Assembly: GCF_009728145.1 (NCBI RefSeq)
Contig: NZ_WOCA01000002.1
Location: 186,001-250,000, forward strand
Direction of reading: 5' to 3'
Length of the DNA: 64,000 bases
Origin: Ornithinibacillus caprae
GTDB taxonomy: Bacteria > Bacillota > Bacilli > Bacillales > Amphibacillaceae
A program made the position numbers and the translations under genes. Each line of letters starts with the position of its first letter. The first letter of the stretch is position 1. This document shows positions 25,018-33,137 of the stretch, piece after piece. The notes below the pieces were generated by a model. The model ran no database searches, was not told the DNA's origin, and saw only the letters and a program-made list of their open reading frames with translations.

Positions 25018-25935
25018 ATGAAGAAATTCATAATTAAACGGTTACTCGAGTTAATACCAGTCTTGTTTATCATCACCTTTGTGGTTTTTGTGCTCGTCTA
25101 CCATGCTGGGGATCCGGTTTCCTTGATGCTTCCTGAGGATGCCAGTCAGGAAGACCGTGAATATATGCGGGAATCCTTGGGACTCAATGATCCGTTCATT
25201 GTTCAATATGCTAATTTTGTTATGGATATTACTCGTGGGAACTTTGGAACATCCACTCGGTACGATATGGACGCTCTTCCGCTTGTGATTGAACGCTTAC
25301 CCGCAACCTTTGAGTTAGCAGGAGCTGCCATGTTGGTGGCTCTTGCCATCTCCATACCTTTGGGGATTTGGTCAGCGAATAGGAGGAATTCTTATGTCGA
25401 CTTATTCATCACTGGTGGATCTGTATTAGGTAAAGCAATGCCAAATTTTTGGCTAGGGATTATGTTGATCTTGCTTTTGGCAGTCAATTATCAAGCCTTC
25501 CCAGTGTCAGGACGAGGAACTTTTATGCATTTAGTCTTACCGGCTATTACACTAGGAACATCGGTTGCTGCGGAGATGACTCGACTTGTTCGATCATCGA
25601 TGCTAGATACATTAGGGCAGGATTATATACGGACAGCGTCAAGTAAAGGAGTACCTTATGTTAAGGTGGTTGTTTATCACGCATTCCGAAATACACTTAT
25701 ACCTGTCATCACAATTACCACTTTACAGCTTTCCATACTTGTTAGTGGGGCTATTATTACCGAATCCGTCTTTCAGTGGCCAGGTTTGGGTATGCTACTT
25801 GTTCAAGCGGTAAACGCACGTGATATGGCAGTTGTGCAGGCCTCCGTTTTTATTATTGCAATACTTGTTATACTCATTAACTTAATCACTGATTTGATTT
25901 ATTTCATTATTGATCCACGGATTAAACATTCTTAA
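25018..25935 (+). CDS. Dipeptide-type ABC transporter permease (DppB-like)
   Basis: A 305-residue inner-membrane permease with six predicted helices. The DppB-type N-terminus (FIIKRLLELIPVLFIITFVVFVLV) and the EAA-loop region (DYIRTASSKGVPYVKVVVYHAFRNTLIPVITI) are present. The ATG at 25018 follows GGTGGGTGAG. It is paired with the DppC-like permease downstream. Confidence 0.93.
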   Translation: MKKFIIKRLLELIPVLFIITFVVFVLVYHAGDPVSLMLPEDASQEDREYMRESLGLNDPFIVQYANFVMDITRGNFGTSTRYDMDALPLVIERLPATFELAGAAMLVALAISIPLGIWSANRRNSYVDLFITGGSVLGKAMPNFWLGIMLILLLAVNYQAFPVSGRGTFMHLVLPAITLGTSVAAEMTRLVRSSMLDTLGQDYIRTASSKGVPYVKVVVYHAFRNTLIPVITITTLQLSILVSGAIITESVFQWPGLGMLLVQAVNARDMAVVQASVFIIAILVILINLITDLIYFIIDPRIKHS

Positions 25936-25948
25936 GGAGGTGTTCCAA

Positions 25949-26848
25949 TTGAGTGAGGCTACTAGCGAAGTGAAAAAAGTTAAAACCTATAAGAGATCCG
26001 GAAATGTTAAGTTATTTCTAAAATTACTTGCACAGAGTAAAACAGGAATGGTCGGACTCTTCATTTTAATCAGCGTCACACTGATCGCGATTTTTGCCGA
26101 TTTCATTGCTCCATACAGTCCAACCGAACCGCAATTATCCGATATATTGGTTCCACCTTCTTGGCAAGAGGGAGGCACATCAGCTTACTTATTAGGAACC
26201 GATAACCTGGGGAGAGATGTCTTTAGCAGACTGATATATGGAACGCGTGTCTCCCTGATTGTTGGGGTTTTATCCGTGGTAGTTGCTGGTTTTATCGGTT
26301 TGATTATCGGAGTTGTTTCGGCTTATTTCGGAAAATGGGTTGATCAAATTTTGATGCGAATAGTCGATGCGTTTTTATCCATACCAAGTATTTTGTTCAT
26401 CATGGTTATTTTGACTATTTTTTCCCCAAGCTTGACCGTTTTGATTATTGTAATTGGACTGACTACTTGGGTGAACTACGCACGGATTATACGGGGGGAA
26501 GTTCTGAGTTTAAAGGAACGTGAATTTGTGAAAGCTTCTCAGACAATTGGCACAAGCCACTTGACCATCATCCGAAAGAATCTGATTCCAAACGTGATGT
26601 CGACATTTATCGTTATTTCAACGTTGAGCGTGGCGACAACGATTATTCTAGAAGCATCTCTGAGTTTCCTTGGATTAGGCATTCAACCACCAGACATTTC
26701 CTGGGGAGGGATGTTGAATGATGGAAGGGATTACTTGGCAACACATTGGTGGATGGGAACCTTCCCAGGTATTGCGATTACTATTACGGTGCTTGGCATT
26801 ATTTTTCTCGGTGACTGGCTCCGCGATGTACTTGATCCGAGATTATAA
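25949..26848 (+). CDS. Dipeptide-type ABC transporter permease (DppC-like)
   Basis: A 299-residue permease with the DppC-type N-terminal block (LLAQSKTGMVGLFILISVTLIAIFADFIAPYSP, LGTDNLGRDVFSRLIYGTRVSL) and the EAA loop (REFVKASQTIGTSHLTIIRKNLIPN). The best start is a TTG at 25949 behind AAGGAGGTG; the upstream in-frame codons overlap the dppB-like gene. It is the second membrane subunit of the importer. Confidence 0.93.
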   Translation: MSEATSEVKKVKTYKRSGNVKLFLKLLAQSKTGMVGLFILISVTLIAIFADFIAPYSPTEPQLSDILVPPSWQEGGTSAYLLGTDNLGRDVFSRLIYGTRVSLIVGVLSVVVAGFIGLIIGVVSAYFGKWVDQILMRIVDAFLSIPSILFIMVILTIFSPSLTVLIIVIGLTTWVNYARIIRGEVLSLKEREFVKASQTIGTSHLTIIRKNLIPNVMSTFIVISTLSVATTIILEASLSFLGLGIQPPDISWGGMLNDGRDYLATHWWMGTFPGIAITITVLGIIFLGDWLRDVLDPRL

Positions 26849-26865
26849 GGAAAGGAGATAACGGA

Positions 26866-27843
26866 ATGAATTTATTGGAAGTCAAGAATTTGCATACGAG
26901 TTTCTATACTGATCATGGTGTGATCCCAGCACTTACCGGTGTCTCTTTCTCTGTTAAAAAAGGCGAGGTCCTGGGCATAGTCGGTGAATCTGGTTGCGGG
27001 AAGAGTGTCACGTCATTGTCTATATTGCAGTTGTTAGGCAATAAAGGAAAAATTAACTCTGGAAGCATTCATTTTAAAGGGCAGGATTTAACGACTTTTT
27101 CAACAAAGAAAATGAGGAAAGTGCGAGGGAATGAAATTTCCATGATCTTTCAGGAGCCTCTAACATCTCTTAATCCGTTGATTCGTGTCGGAAAGCAAAT
27201 TGAAGAAACCGTCTTACTGCATAAAGAAGAACTTTCGAAAATAGAAGCACGTAATCATGCGATTAACATGATGAAAATGGTAGGGATTCCACAGGCGGAA
27301 GAAAAGTATGCGTACTATCCGCATCAGTTGAGTGGTGGGATGCGACAGCGGATCATGATTGCTATTGCCTTAGCTTGTGATCCGGAATTATTAATTGCGG
27401 ATGAGCCAACTACTGCACTTGACGTGACAATACAGGAACAGATCCTAGGATTAATGAAAAAGATTACGAGAGAGCTAGATACATCTATTATTCTCATTAC
27501 CCATGATTTAGGTGTAGTGGCTGAAATGGTCGACCGAGTGGTAGTAATGTATTCGGGCCAAGTTGTTGAAGAGAATGAGGTAGAGAAGTTCTTTGCCAAT
27601 CCGAAGCATCCTTATTCCAAGGGACTTATCAGGAGTACTCCATCCATCGATCAAGAGGATAACCTCGAATCTATCAAAGGGAGTGTGCCTACCCCTGCCA
27701 ACAAGCCAAGTGGTTGTCCGTTTCATCCGAGGTGTCCATTTGCGATGGAGATCTGTAAAAGTCAGGCACCAGAAAATATGTACTACGGTGAGGAAGAGAT
27801 GGTGAATTGCTGGCTGTATAAGGAAGAGGTGAAGACATCGTGA
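26866..27843 (+). CDS. Dipeptide-type ABC transporter ATPase (DppD-like)
   Basis: A 325-residue ABC ATPase with Walker A GESGCGKS, signature LSGGMRQRI, Walker B LLIADEPTTALD, and the C-terminal oligopeptide-transporter ATPase extension with the cysteine motif (GCPFHPRCPFAMEIC), which in relatives holds an iron-sulfur cluster. AAAGGAGATAACGG precedes the ATG. The stop overlaps the next ATPase start (GTGA). Confidence 0.94.
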   Translation: MNLLEVKNLHTSFYTDHGVIPALTGVSFSVKKGEVLGIVGESGCGKSVTSLSILQLLGNKGKINSGSIHFKGQDLTTFSTKKMRKVRGNEISMIFQEPLTSLNPLIRVGKQIEETVLLHKEELSKIEARNHAINMMKMVGIPQAEEKYAYYPHQLSGGMRQRIMIAIALACDPELLIADEPTTALDVTIQEQILGLMKKITRELDTSIILITHDLGVVAEMVDRVVVMYSGQVVEENEVEKFFANPKHPYSKGLIRSTPSIDQEDNLESIKGSVPTPANKPSGCPFHPRCPFAMEICKSQAPENMYYGEEEMVNCWLYKEEVKTS

Positions 27844-28865
27844 CCGAAGCAGTGGAACTTAAAGAAAAACATCGTACTACAGATGATCAAAAGGTTTTAT
27901 TGGAAGTAAAAAATCTAAAAACTTACTTTCCTATTAAATCTGGAAAATTCAAACGAACAACTCGCTATGTAAAGGCTGTGGATGATGTATCTTTTTATGT
28001 AAAAAAAGGAGAAACACTTGGTATTGTAGGAGAATCTGGGTGTGGAAAATCAACGACAGGAAATTCAATTATTCGATTGGTTGAACCGACAAGTGGAGAA
28101 GTTTTCTTCAACGGTGAAAATATTGCTAGCGTAAAGCCAAAGGATTTTCGTCCGCATAAGAAAAATATCCAGATGATCTTTCAGGATCCGTTTTCTTCCT
28201 TAAATCCAAGAATGCACGTCTTTGATATTATTGCTGAGCCTCTCGTCACGCACAAACTCTACAAAGGAAAAGAGCTTGAAAAACGAGTAGTTGAATTGAT
28301 GGAAATCGTGGGATTAGATCCAGAGCTTTTGCACCGATATCCGCATGAGTTTAGTGGCGGACAACGACAGCGGATTGGTATTGCCCGTGCTATTGCACTA
28401 AATCCTGAATTGATAATTTGTGATGAGCCGGTTTCCGCTTTGGATGTATCGATTCAGGCACAGGTTTTGAATCTATTAAAAAGACTGCAAAAAGAACTGG
28501 ATTTAACCTATGTCTTTATCGCGCATGGAATCCCGGCTGTTAAATATGTGAGTGACCGGATTGCTGTAATGTATATGGGGGAAATCGTGGAGGTGACCAC
28601 GAATGAAAAACTATTTTCAAACACGCTTCACCCTTATACAAAGAGGTTGATTTCAGCTGTTCCATCAACTGATCCAACTAAACGGACAATTGGTGACAGT
28701 GACGCGGTCGCCGATGAATTGAACCAGGAAGAGACTAGTGACCAAGGGTGTAAATTTGCTGCGCGGTGTCCGTTTGCACAAGACAACTGTTTGGTTGATC
28801 GACCGAAACTAAGAGAATATGCCAAAGGTCATTATGTGAAATGCCATTATCCACTAAAACATTAG
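27840..28865 (+). CDS. Dipeptide-type ABC transporter ATPase (DppF-like)
   Basis: A 341-residue ABC ATPase with Walker A GESGCGKST, signature FSGGQRQRIGIARAI, Walker B LIICDEPVSALD, and a C-terminal cysteine motif (GCKFAARCPFAQDNC). The H-loop reads IAHGIPAVKYVSDR rather than the usual AHDL form, a small oddity: His is kept but Asp is Gly. A GTG start overlaps the previous stop. It completes the importer. Confidence 0.93.
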   Translation: MTEAVELKEKHRTTDDQKVLLEVKNLKTYFPIKSGKFKRTTRYVKAVDDVSFYVKKGETLGIVGESGCGKSTTGNSIIRLVEPTSGEVFFNGENIASVKPKDFRPHKKNIQMIFQDPFSSLNPRMHVFDIIAEPLVTHKLYKGKELEKRVVELMEIVGLDPELLHRYPHEFSGGQRQRIGIARAIALNPELIICDEPVSALDVSIQAQVLNLLKRLQKELDLTYVFIAHGIPAVKYVSDRIAVMYMGEIVEVTTNEKLFSNTLHPYTKRLISAVPSTDPTKRTIGDSDAVADELNQEETSDQGCKFAARCPFAQDNCLVDRPKLREYAKGHYVKCHYPLKH

Positions 28866-28879
28866 ATGGGGGAAGTTAC

Positions 28880-29986
28880 ATGACATATGTAGTAATTGGA
28901 GGAGGAATAGTAGGTGCATGTGCTGCTTACTATTTATCACAAAAGGGAGAAAAAGAAGTCATTCTTATCGATCAAGCATTTGAAGGAAAAGCCACATCTG
29001 CAGGAGCAGGAATTATTTGTCCTTGGATATCAAGGGTGGATGATCCGGACTGGTTTGCTATTGCGAGTAAAGGAGCTCTATATTATCCTGAATTGATCGC
29101 ATCGTTGGAAGCCGATGGGAATACAGAAACAGGTTATGGTTTTACCGGTGCATTAGCGACAAGCGACAATTGGGAAGAATTAAAGGAATTGAAGAAAAAA
29201 GTAGAAAAACATAAGGAGTCCTATGCAGCAGTTGGCGATATAAAACTGTTGGAAGCCCCAAAAGCCCAGGATTATTTCCCTGGTTTGGATGAAAATCTGC
29301 ATGCACTTTATATTTCGGGTTCAGCTCGGTTAGATGGAAGATTACTTGCAAAGGCGTTAGTGAAAGGCTTTAAACAAAATGGCGGAAAAGTAATTGAAGA
29401 GAAAGTAAGCTTAATAAAAGACTCAGATCATCGGGTAATAATAGAAACGAGTGAAGGTAACATTCAGGCAGACCAAGTAATTGTGGCAGCAGGTGCTTGG
29501 ACTGGTGATTTGCTTAAACCAGTTGGTGTAGCGATTAATCAAGTGGCCCAAAGAGGCCAGATTGTTCATCTAACCGTTGACGAGGATACTTCTAATTGGC
29601 CAGTTGTCCTTCCGCAGGATAGTAGCCATTATATGGTATCTTTTAATGATAACCGAATTGCATTTGGTGCTACGCGTGAGACAGGGAGTGGTTTTGACTA
29701 TCGGGTAACACCCGGTGGAGTTCAAGAAGTATTACATGAAGGGTTGCGTGTTGCCCCTGGCTTGTCTGATGCTACGTTCAAAGAAGTCCGAGTCGGATTC
29801 AGGCCGATGAGTCCGGATAAAAACCCGTTGCTCGGTAAAGTATCAGGCTTTGAGAATCTAATTATTGCAACCGGGCTTGGTGCCTCAGGCTTAACGATGG
29901 GGCCATACGTTGGCTCGTTGGCAGCTCGATTGGCATTAGACGAAGCTATTGATCTTGATTTAACACCGTATGATCCATTACGTTAA
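28880..29986 (+). CDS. DAO-family FAD-dependent oxidoreductase (D-amino-acid dehydrogenase-like)
   Basis: A 368-residue flavoprotein with an N-terminal FAD motif (VVIGGGIVGACAAYYLSQ) and a DAO C-terminus (VRVGFRPMSPDKNPLLGKV, LIIATGLGASGLTMGPYVGSLAARL). ATGGGGGAAG lies before the ATG at 28880. It is a second, separate DAO-type oxidase in the same operon, distinct from the HcnC-like subunit, and is expected to oxidise an amino or imino acid formed by the M20 peptidase or the first oxidase. Confidence 0.9.
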   Translation: MTYVVIGGGIVGACAAYYLSQKGEKEVILIDQAFEGKATSAGAGIICPWISRVDDPDWFAIASKGALYYPELIASLEADGNTETGYGFTGALATSDNWEELKELKKKVEKHKESYAAVGDIKLLEAPKAQDYFPGLDENLHALYISGSARLDGRLLAKALVKGFKQNGGKVIEEKVSLIKDSDHRVIIETSEGNIQADQVIVAAGAWTGDLLKPVGVAINQVAQRGQIVHLTVDEDTSNWPVVLPQDSSHYMVSFNDNRIAFGATRETGSGFDYRVTPGGVQEVLHEGLRVAPGLSDATFKEVRVGFRPMSPDKNPLLGKVSGFENLIIATGLGASGLTMGPYVGSLAARLALDEAIDLDLTPYDPLR

Positions 29987-30001
29987 AAGCAGGTGAATGA
30001 A

Positions 30002-30790
30002 ATGAAATATGTACGTTTCAAACAAGGAGAAACAGATAAATATGGTGTCCTGAAAGAGGAGGAAATTATTGTCTTAACAGGTTCTCCTTTAAACGGAGAT
30101 TCAACGCAGACAGATGAAAAAGTGAATATAGAGGAAGTTCGTCTGATTTCTCCTCTTGTTCCAAATGAAATCATCGGAATTGGGGCTAACTTTTTTGCTG
30201 ATGAGAAGGACCGACCGGAATGGTTACCCGACACGCCGATTTTCTTTTCAAAGCCAAAGCATTCCGTCATTGGGACAGGAGATTCCATCGAATTGCCACC
30301 TGGAGTTGAATCAGTAAAATTTGAATCAGAAATTGCTGTAATCATTGGGAAACAGGCTCGGAATATTGATGAATCGGATTATTTAGATTATATCTTCGGC
30401 ATCACTGTCGCAAACGATGTAACAAGCCCAGATTATTTTAGAGAAGATGGTCATTGGTTCGTAGGGAAATCATTCCCTAGCTTTACCCCCTTAGGCCCCG
30501 TGATTGAAACAGATGTTAAATTAGAAAATGTAATGATTCAATCATACGTAAATGGGAAACCGTTTCAAAATAGCCCAACTAGCCACATGATTATATCCAT
30601 TCCACAAATGATCACTTACTTGTCTCAAGTAACGGTTTTAAATCCTGGGGATGTCATTCTTACTGGGAGTCCAGTAGGAGCAGATTTTGTTAAAGCTGGT
30701 GATGTAGTATCTTGTACCGTTACAGGAGTAAGTACACTAGAAAATCCAGTAATTCAATCAAAAACAACAAAGAAAGTAACTTTGATATAA
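30002..30790 (+). CDS. Fumarylacetoacetate hydrolase family protein
   Basis: A 262-residue protein of the FAH family with the metal-binding core (SVKFESEIAVIIGKQARNI, the NDVTSPDYFREDGHWFVGKSF segment and the C-terminal VILTGSPVGADFVKAGDVVSCTVTGV). The ATG at 30002 follows AAGCAGGTGA. FAH members hydrolyse or hydrate acyl-pyruvates, keto-pentenoates or oxaloacetate. As last gene of the GntR-controlled operon it probably processes the 2-keto acid released by the oxidases. The exact substrate is open. Confidence 0.9.
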   Translation: MKYVRFKQGETDKYGVLKEEEIIVLTGSPLNGDSTQTDEKVNIEEVRLISPLVPNEIIGIGANFFADEKDRPEWLPDTPIFFSKPKHSVIGTGDSIELPPGVESVKFESEIAVIIGKQARNIDESDYLDYIFGITVANDVTSPDYFREDGHWFVGKSFPSFTPLGPVIETDVKLENVMIQSYVNGKPFQNSPTSHMIISIPQMITYLSQVTVLNPGDVILTGSPVGADFVKAGDVVSCTVTGVSTLENPVIQSKTTKKVTLI

Positions 30791-30791
30791 T

Positions 30792-30894
30792 GAAAGGGTC
30801 ACATGATGTGGCCTTTCTTAGTTCGTAGGAATGTATAAACTTTCTTATCCTGCATAAGTACAACTAAGGATGGATAAGAAAAGCTAAGTTTTTT
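30792..30894 (+). terminator. Two hairpins after the catabolic operon
   Basis: GAAAGGGTCACAT / GATGTGGCCTTTC (30792-30817) is followed by TTA-rich sequence, and TTTCTTATCC (30841-30850) pairs with GGATAAGAAA (30872-30881) before a TTTTTT run at about 30889. They separate the FAH gene from the LrgA-like gene; the second may be an attenuator for the latter. Confidence 0.65.
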
Positions 30895-30909
30895 AATGAG
30901 GTGAATATA

Positions 30910-31266
30910 TTGAAAACCGTGAGCGGAATTATTTTAATAATAGGATTTTATTTATTAGGGGAAACCATCAATACATATCTTTTGTCATGGGTTCCAGGCA
31001 GTATAATTGGCATGATATTGCTATTTGGTCTTTTTCTAGTATTTGGTGAAAAACTAGTTGATTGGGTAAAAGGTGGCGCTCAGCTTTTCATTAAGTATCT
31101 GCCTTTATTTTTTGTGCCAGTAACAGTTGGAATCATTCAATATGACAATCTTTTAAGTGTATTTGGCGTCTTATTCTTCAGTTTAATGCTTGTGAGTTCA
31201 TTTTTAATCATTTTACTTGTTAGTTATTGGATGGACCGGAAAGTAAGTGAATTTTCATGTGGCTAA
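30910..31266 (+). CDS. CidA/LrgA family holin-like membrane protein
   Basis: About 118 residues with four membrane helices and the CidA/LrgA motif (LSWVPGSIIGMILLFGLFLV, LFFVPVTVGIIQY). The TTG at 30910 follows GAGGTGA, and the more distant GTG at 30901 is an alternative. It overlaps the LrgB-like gene by ten bases. Members regulate murein hydrolase activity or move small carboxylates such as pyruvate in Bacillus (PftAB); the location after an amino-acid oxidation operon would suit export or uptake of a 2-keto acid. Confidence 0.9.
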   Translation: MKTVSGIILIIGFYLLGETINTYLLSWVPGSIIGMILLFGLFLVFGEKLVDWVKGGAQLFIKYLPLFFVPVTVGIIQYDNLLSVFGVLFFSLMLVSSFLIILLVSYWMDRKVSEFSCG

Positions 31267-31925
31267 TATTAACTTTAATTGTTTTCGCTGTAGCTCAGTA
31301 TGTTTATTTACGAAAGAAGCGCAATTATTTGATTCCTGTTTTCACAGCTACGGTGGTCCTAATCATATTGGTACTCATAAGCGGAAAAACCTATGCAGAT
31401 TATTATGTGAGTGCACAGTGGATTGACTGGTTGCTCGGTCCTGCTGTGGTTGCATTAAGCTTTCCGTTATATAAACATCGTAAAATGCTCGCACAAAATG
31501 GATTGAAAATTGTAAGTTGGGTTGTCATTGCCGCAATCCTAGGCGTATTGACAGGTGCTGTCGTCTTATGGGCATTCCAAGTAGACAACAGTTATGTAGT
31601 TTCTGCTATGTTGAAAAATATAACTGCACCAGTCGCCATCGATCTTGCCGAATTTTATGGAGGGATTCCTGCTTTGACAGCTGTTATCTGTACCATGTCT
31701 GGGATGCTTGGTGCAGTAATCGGTCCAACTATTTTTAAAAAGCTGAACATAAAAAGCAGCTTGGCTAAAGCAGTAGCTATGGGATCAACCTCTCACGCAA
31801 TCGGAACCGCCCGTCTGATGGAAGACGATGATTATGCTGGGGCTATTAGTACATTATCATTCTTGTTAATGACATTAGTCATGCCTGTATTGGTCCCATT
31901 GTTTGTTTATGTTTTGGTGGGGTGA
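31257..31925 (+). CDS. CidB/LrgB family membrane protein
   Basis: A 222-residue membrane protein with the LrgB landmarks KNITAPVAIDLAEFYGGIPALTAV and the GSTSHAIGTARLMEDDDYAGAISTL block near the C-terminus. It begins inside the LrgA-like gene. It partners with the upstream protein as in PftA/PftB or LrgA/LrgB pairs; pyruvate transport or cell-wall-hydrolase control are the known roles of such pairs. Confidence 0.93.
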   Translation: MWLILTLIVFAVAQYVYLRKKRNYLIPVFTATVVLIILVLISGKTYADYYVSAQWIDWLLGPAVVALSFPLYKHRKMLAQNGLKIVSWVVIAAILGVLTGAVVLWAFQVDNSYVVSAMLKNITAPVAIDLAEFYGGIPALTAVICTMSGMLGAVIGPTIFKKLNIKSSLAKAVAMGSTSHAIGTARLMEDDDYAGAISTLSFLLMTLVMPVLVPLFVYVLVG

Positions 31926-31932
31926 GAGTATT

Positions 31933-31965
31933 GGGACGAGGGGTCGGGAACCTTGTCCCATTTTT
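31933..31965 (+). terminator. Terminator formed by a GTCCC-family repeat
   Basis: GGGACGAGG at 31933-31941 pairs with CCTTGTCCC at 31951-31959, followed by ATTTTT. The hairpin is a copy of the dispersed repeat family and is positioned as an intrinsic terminator of the LrgAB-like pair. Confidence 0.75.
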
Positions 31966-32155
31966 ATTGATAAAGTGTACTCGATTTTCTAGAGAGGTTT
32001 GATATAAATTAAAGGTGGGGTAAGGGGATTCAAAATTAAACGGAATACTTTAATCCCATTGCTCTTCTAGTAATCTTATACATTTTACCATTTATTTCCT
32101 CGCCTGAAGATTATATAATAATATGGTAATGAATTTATAATGGAGGGAATTTGAT

Positions 32156-32797
32156 TTGAATAGGATTGTAAGAAAACTATTAATCTTACTTATTTCAATC
32201 ATTATACTGTTTCTAGCAACGGAGTGGATCGTAAAAGGAGTTCTTTATCTCTTATTTCAATCACATACATATATAACTTTTGTAGCTCCTATACTTCATT
32301 TTACGAAGTATTTTGCAATTGCTATTGTCCTACTTCTTTTATTCAAAAAATATGTTAGGTTAACTCCCGTGGGTCGTAAACTAATCCCTATATTTTTGGT
32401 TCTGTCCATCGTCATGATACTAATAACATCGTTATGGTTCCAAGCTGCAAATGAAGAGAAGATAGTTAGGAACCGGATTGTTTGGCATGATGTCAAATCA
32501 TGGGATGAAGTGGAGTATGTAGAAACTGAGATTTATCATGAAGAGAAAATATTCACAGAGCGGGATAACCCATTCGAATCATCTAGCGTAATTGCAAATT
32601 ATAATATCCATTTCCAAGATGGCTCTGTCATCAATGTCTGGAGTGACGTTTCTTCGATATATGAACTTCATCAATTTGTCTTAGAAAATGACATAGAAGT
32701 AAAACATCTAACCGACACCGAACACTTCAATCAAAATTTCAGCTATTACTTCAAAGAATCACTCCCAAAAGCACAATATATATTTGGCGTTGAGTAA
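32156..32797 (+). CDS. Hypothetical membrane protein
   Basis: A 213-residue protein that I do not recognise. It has three hydrophobic helices (about residues 7-33, 40-62 and 75-95) and then a soluble C-terminal part of about 115 residues that begins after ANEEKIVRNRIVWHDVKSW and includes NYNIHFQDGSVINVWSDVSSIYEL, which reads like a small beta-rich domain. The likely start is a TTG behind TGGAGGGAATTTG. It stands alone between two clusters of dispersed repeats. Similar text (gene-regulated by PH-like domain proteins) is common in Bacillaceae, but no function is claimed. Confidence 0.7.
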   Translation: MNRIVRKLLILLISIIILFLATEWIVKGVLYLLFQSHTYITFVAPILHFTKYFAIAIVLLLLFKKYVRLTPVGRKLIPIFLVLSIVMILITSLWFQAANEEKIVRNRIVWHDVKSWDEVEYVETEIYHEEKIFTERDNPFESSSVIANYNIHFQDGSVINVWSDVSSIYELHQFVLENDIEVKHLTDTEHFNQNFSYYFKESLPKAQYIFGVE

Positions 32798-32804
32798 GAC
32801 AACT

Positions 32805-32918
32805 TGGGGTCAGGTCCCGCGTCCCACTTCAACAGGATCGCTTGGGGTCAGGTCCCGTGTCCCACAACCACCGCGAGGGACCCGACCCCATGTCCCACCA
32901 CCACCCCATGTCCCGGTT
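32805..32918. repeat. Cluster of GGGGTCAGGTCC repeats
   Basis: Two direct copies (GGGGTCAGGTCCCGCGTCCCA and GGGGTCAGGTCCCGTG... form), then an inverted copy (AGGGACCCGACCCC) and CATGTCCC blocks. The remaining 220 bases to the next gene show no clear gene; an AGGAGGTAACTTTTCT site belongs to the nucleotidase. Confidence 0.88.
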
Positions 32919-33137
32919 TTTACATATACTTTACCTGCTCCTAATGGTGGGTTAATAGAGAACTACTACAATTAAATAAGAGAGTCAAATAAAGGGGGGA
33001 GAGTGTTAGGTAGTGAAAACTCCTAGTATGACAAGGATTTGCAGTTGTATACTTCTAACGTTTCGACATAGTAGATTGTTAGTTTACTAGATTAGGTGTT
33101 AAGTATTAATAAAGATCCTATAGGAGGTAACTTTTCT

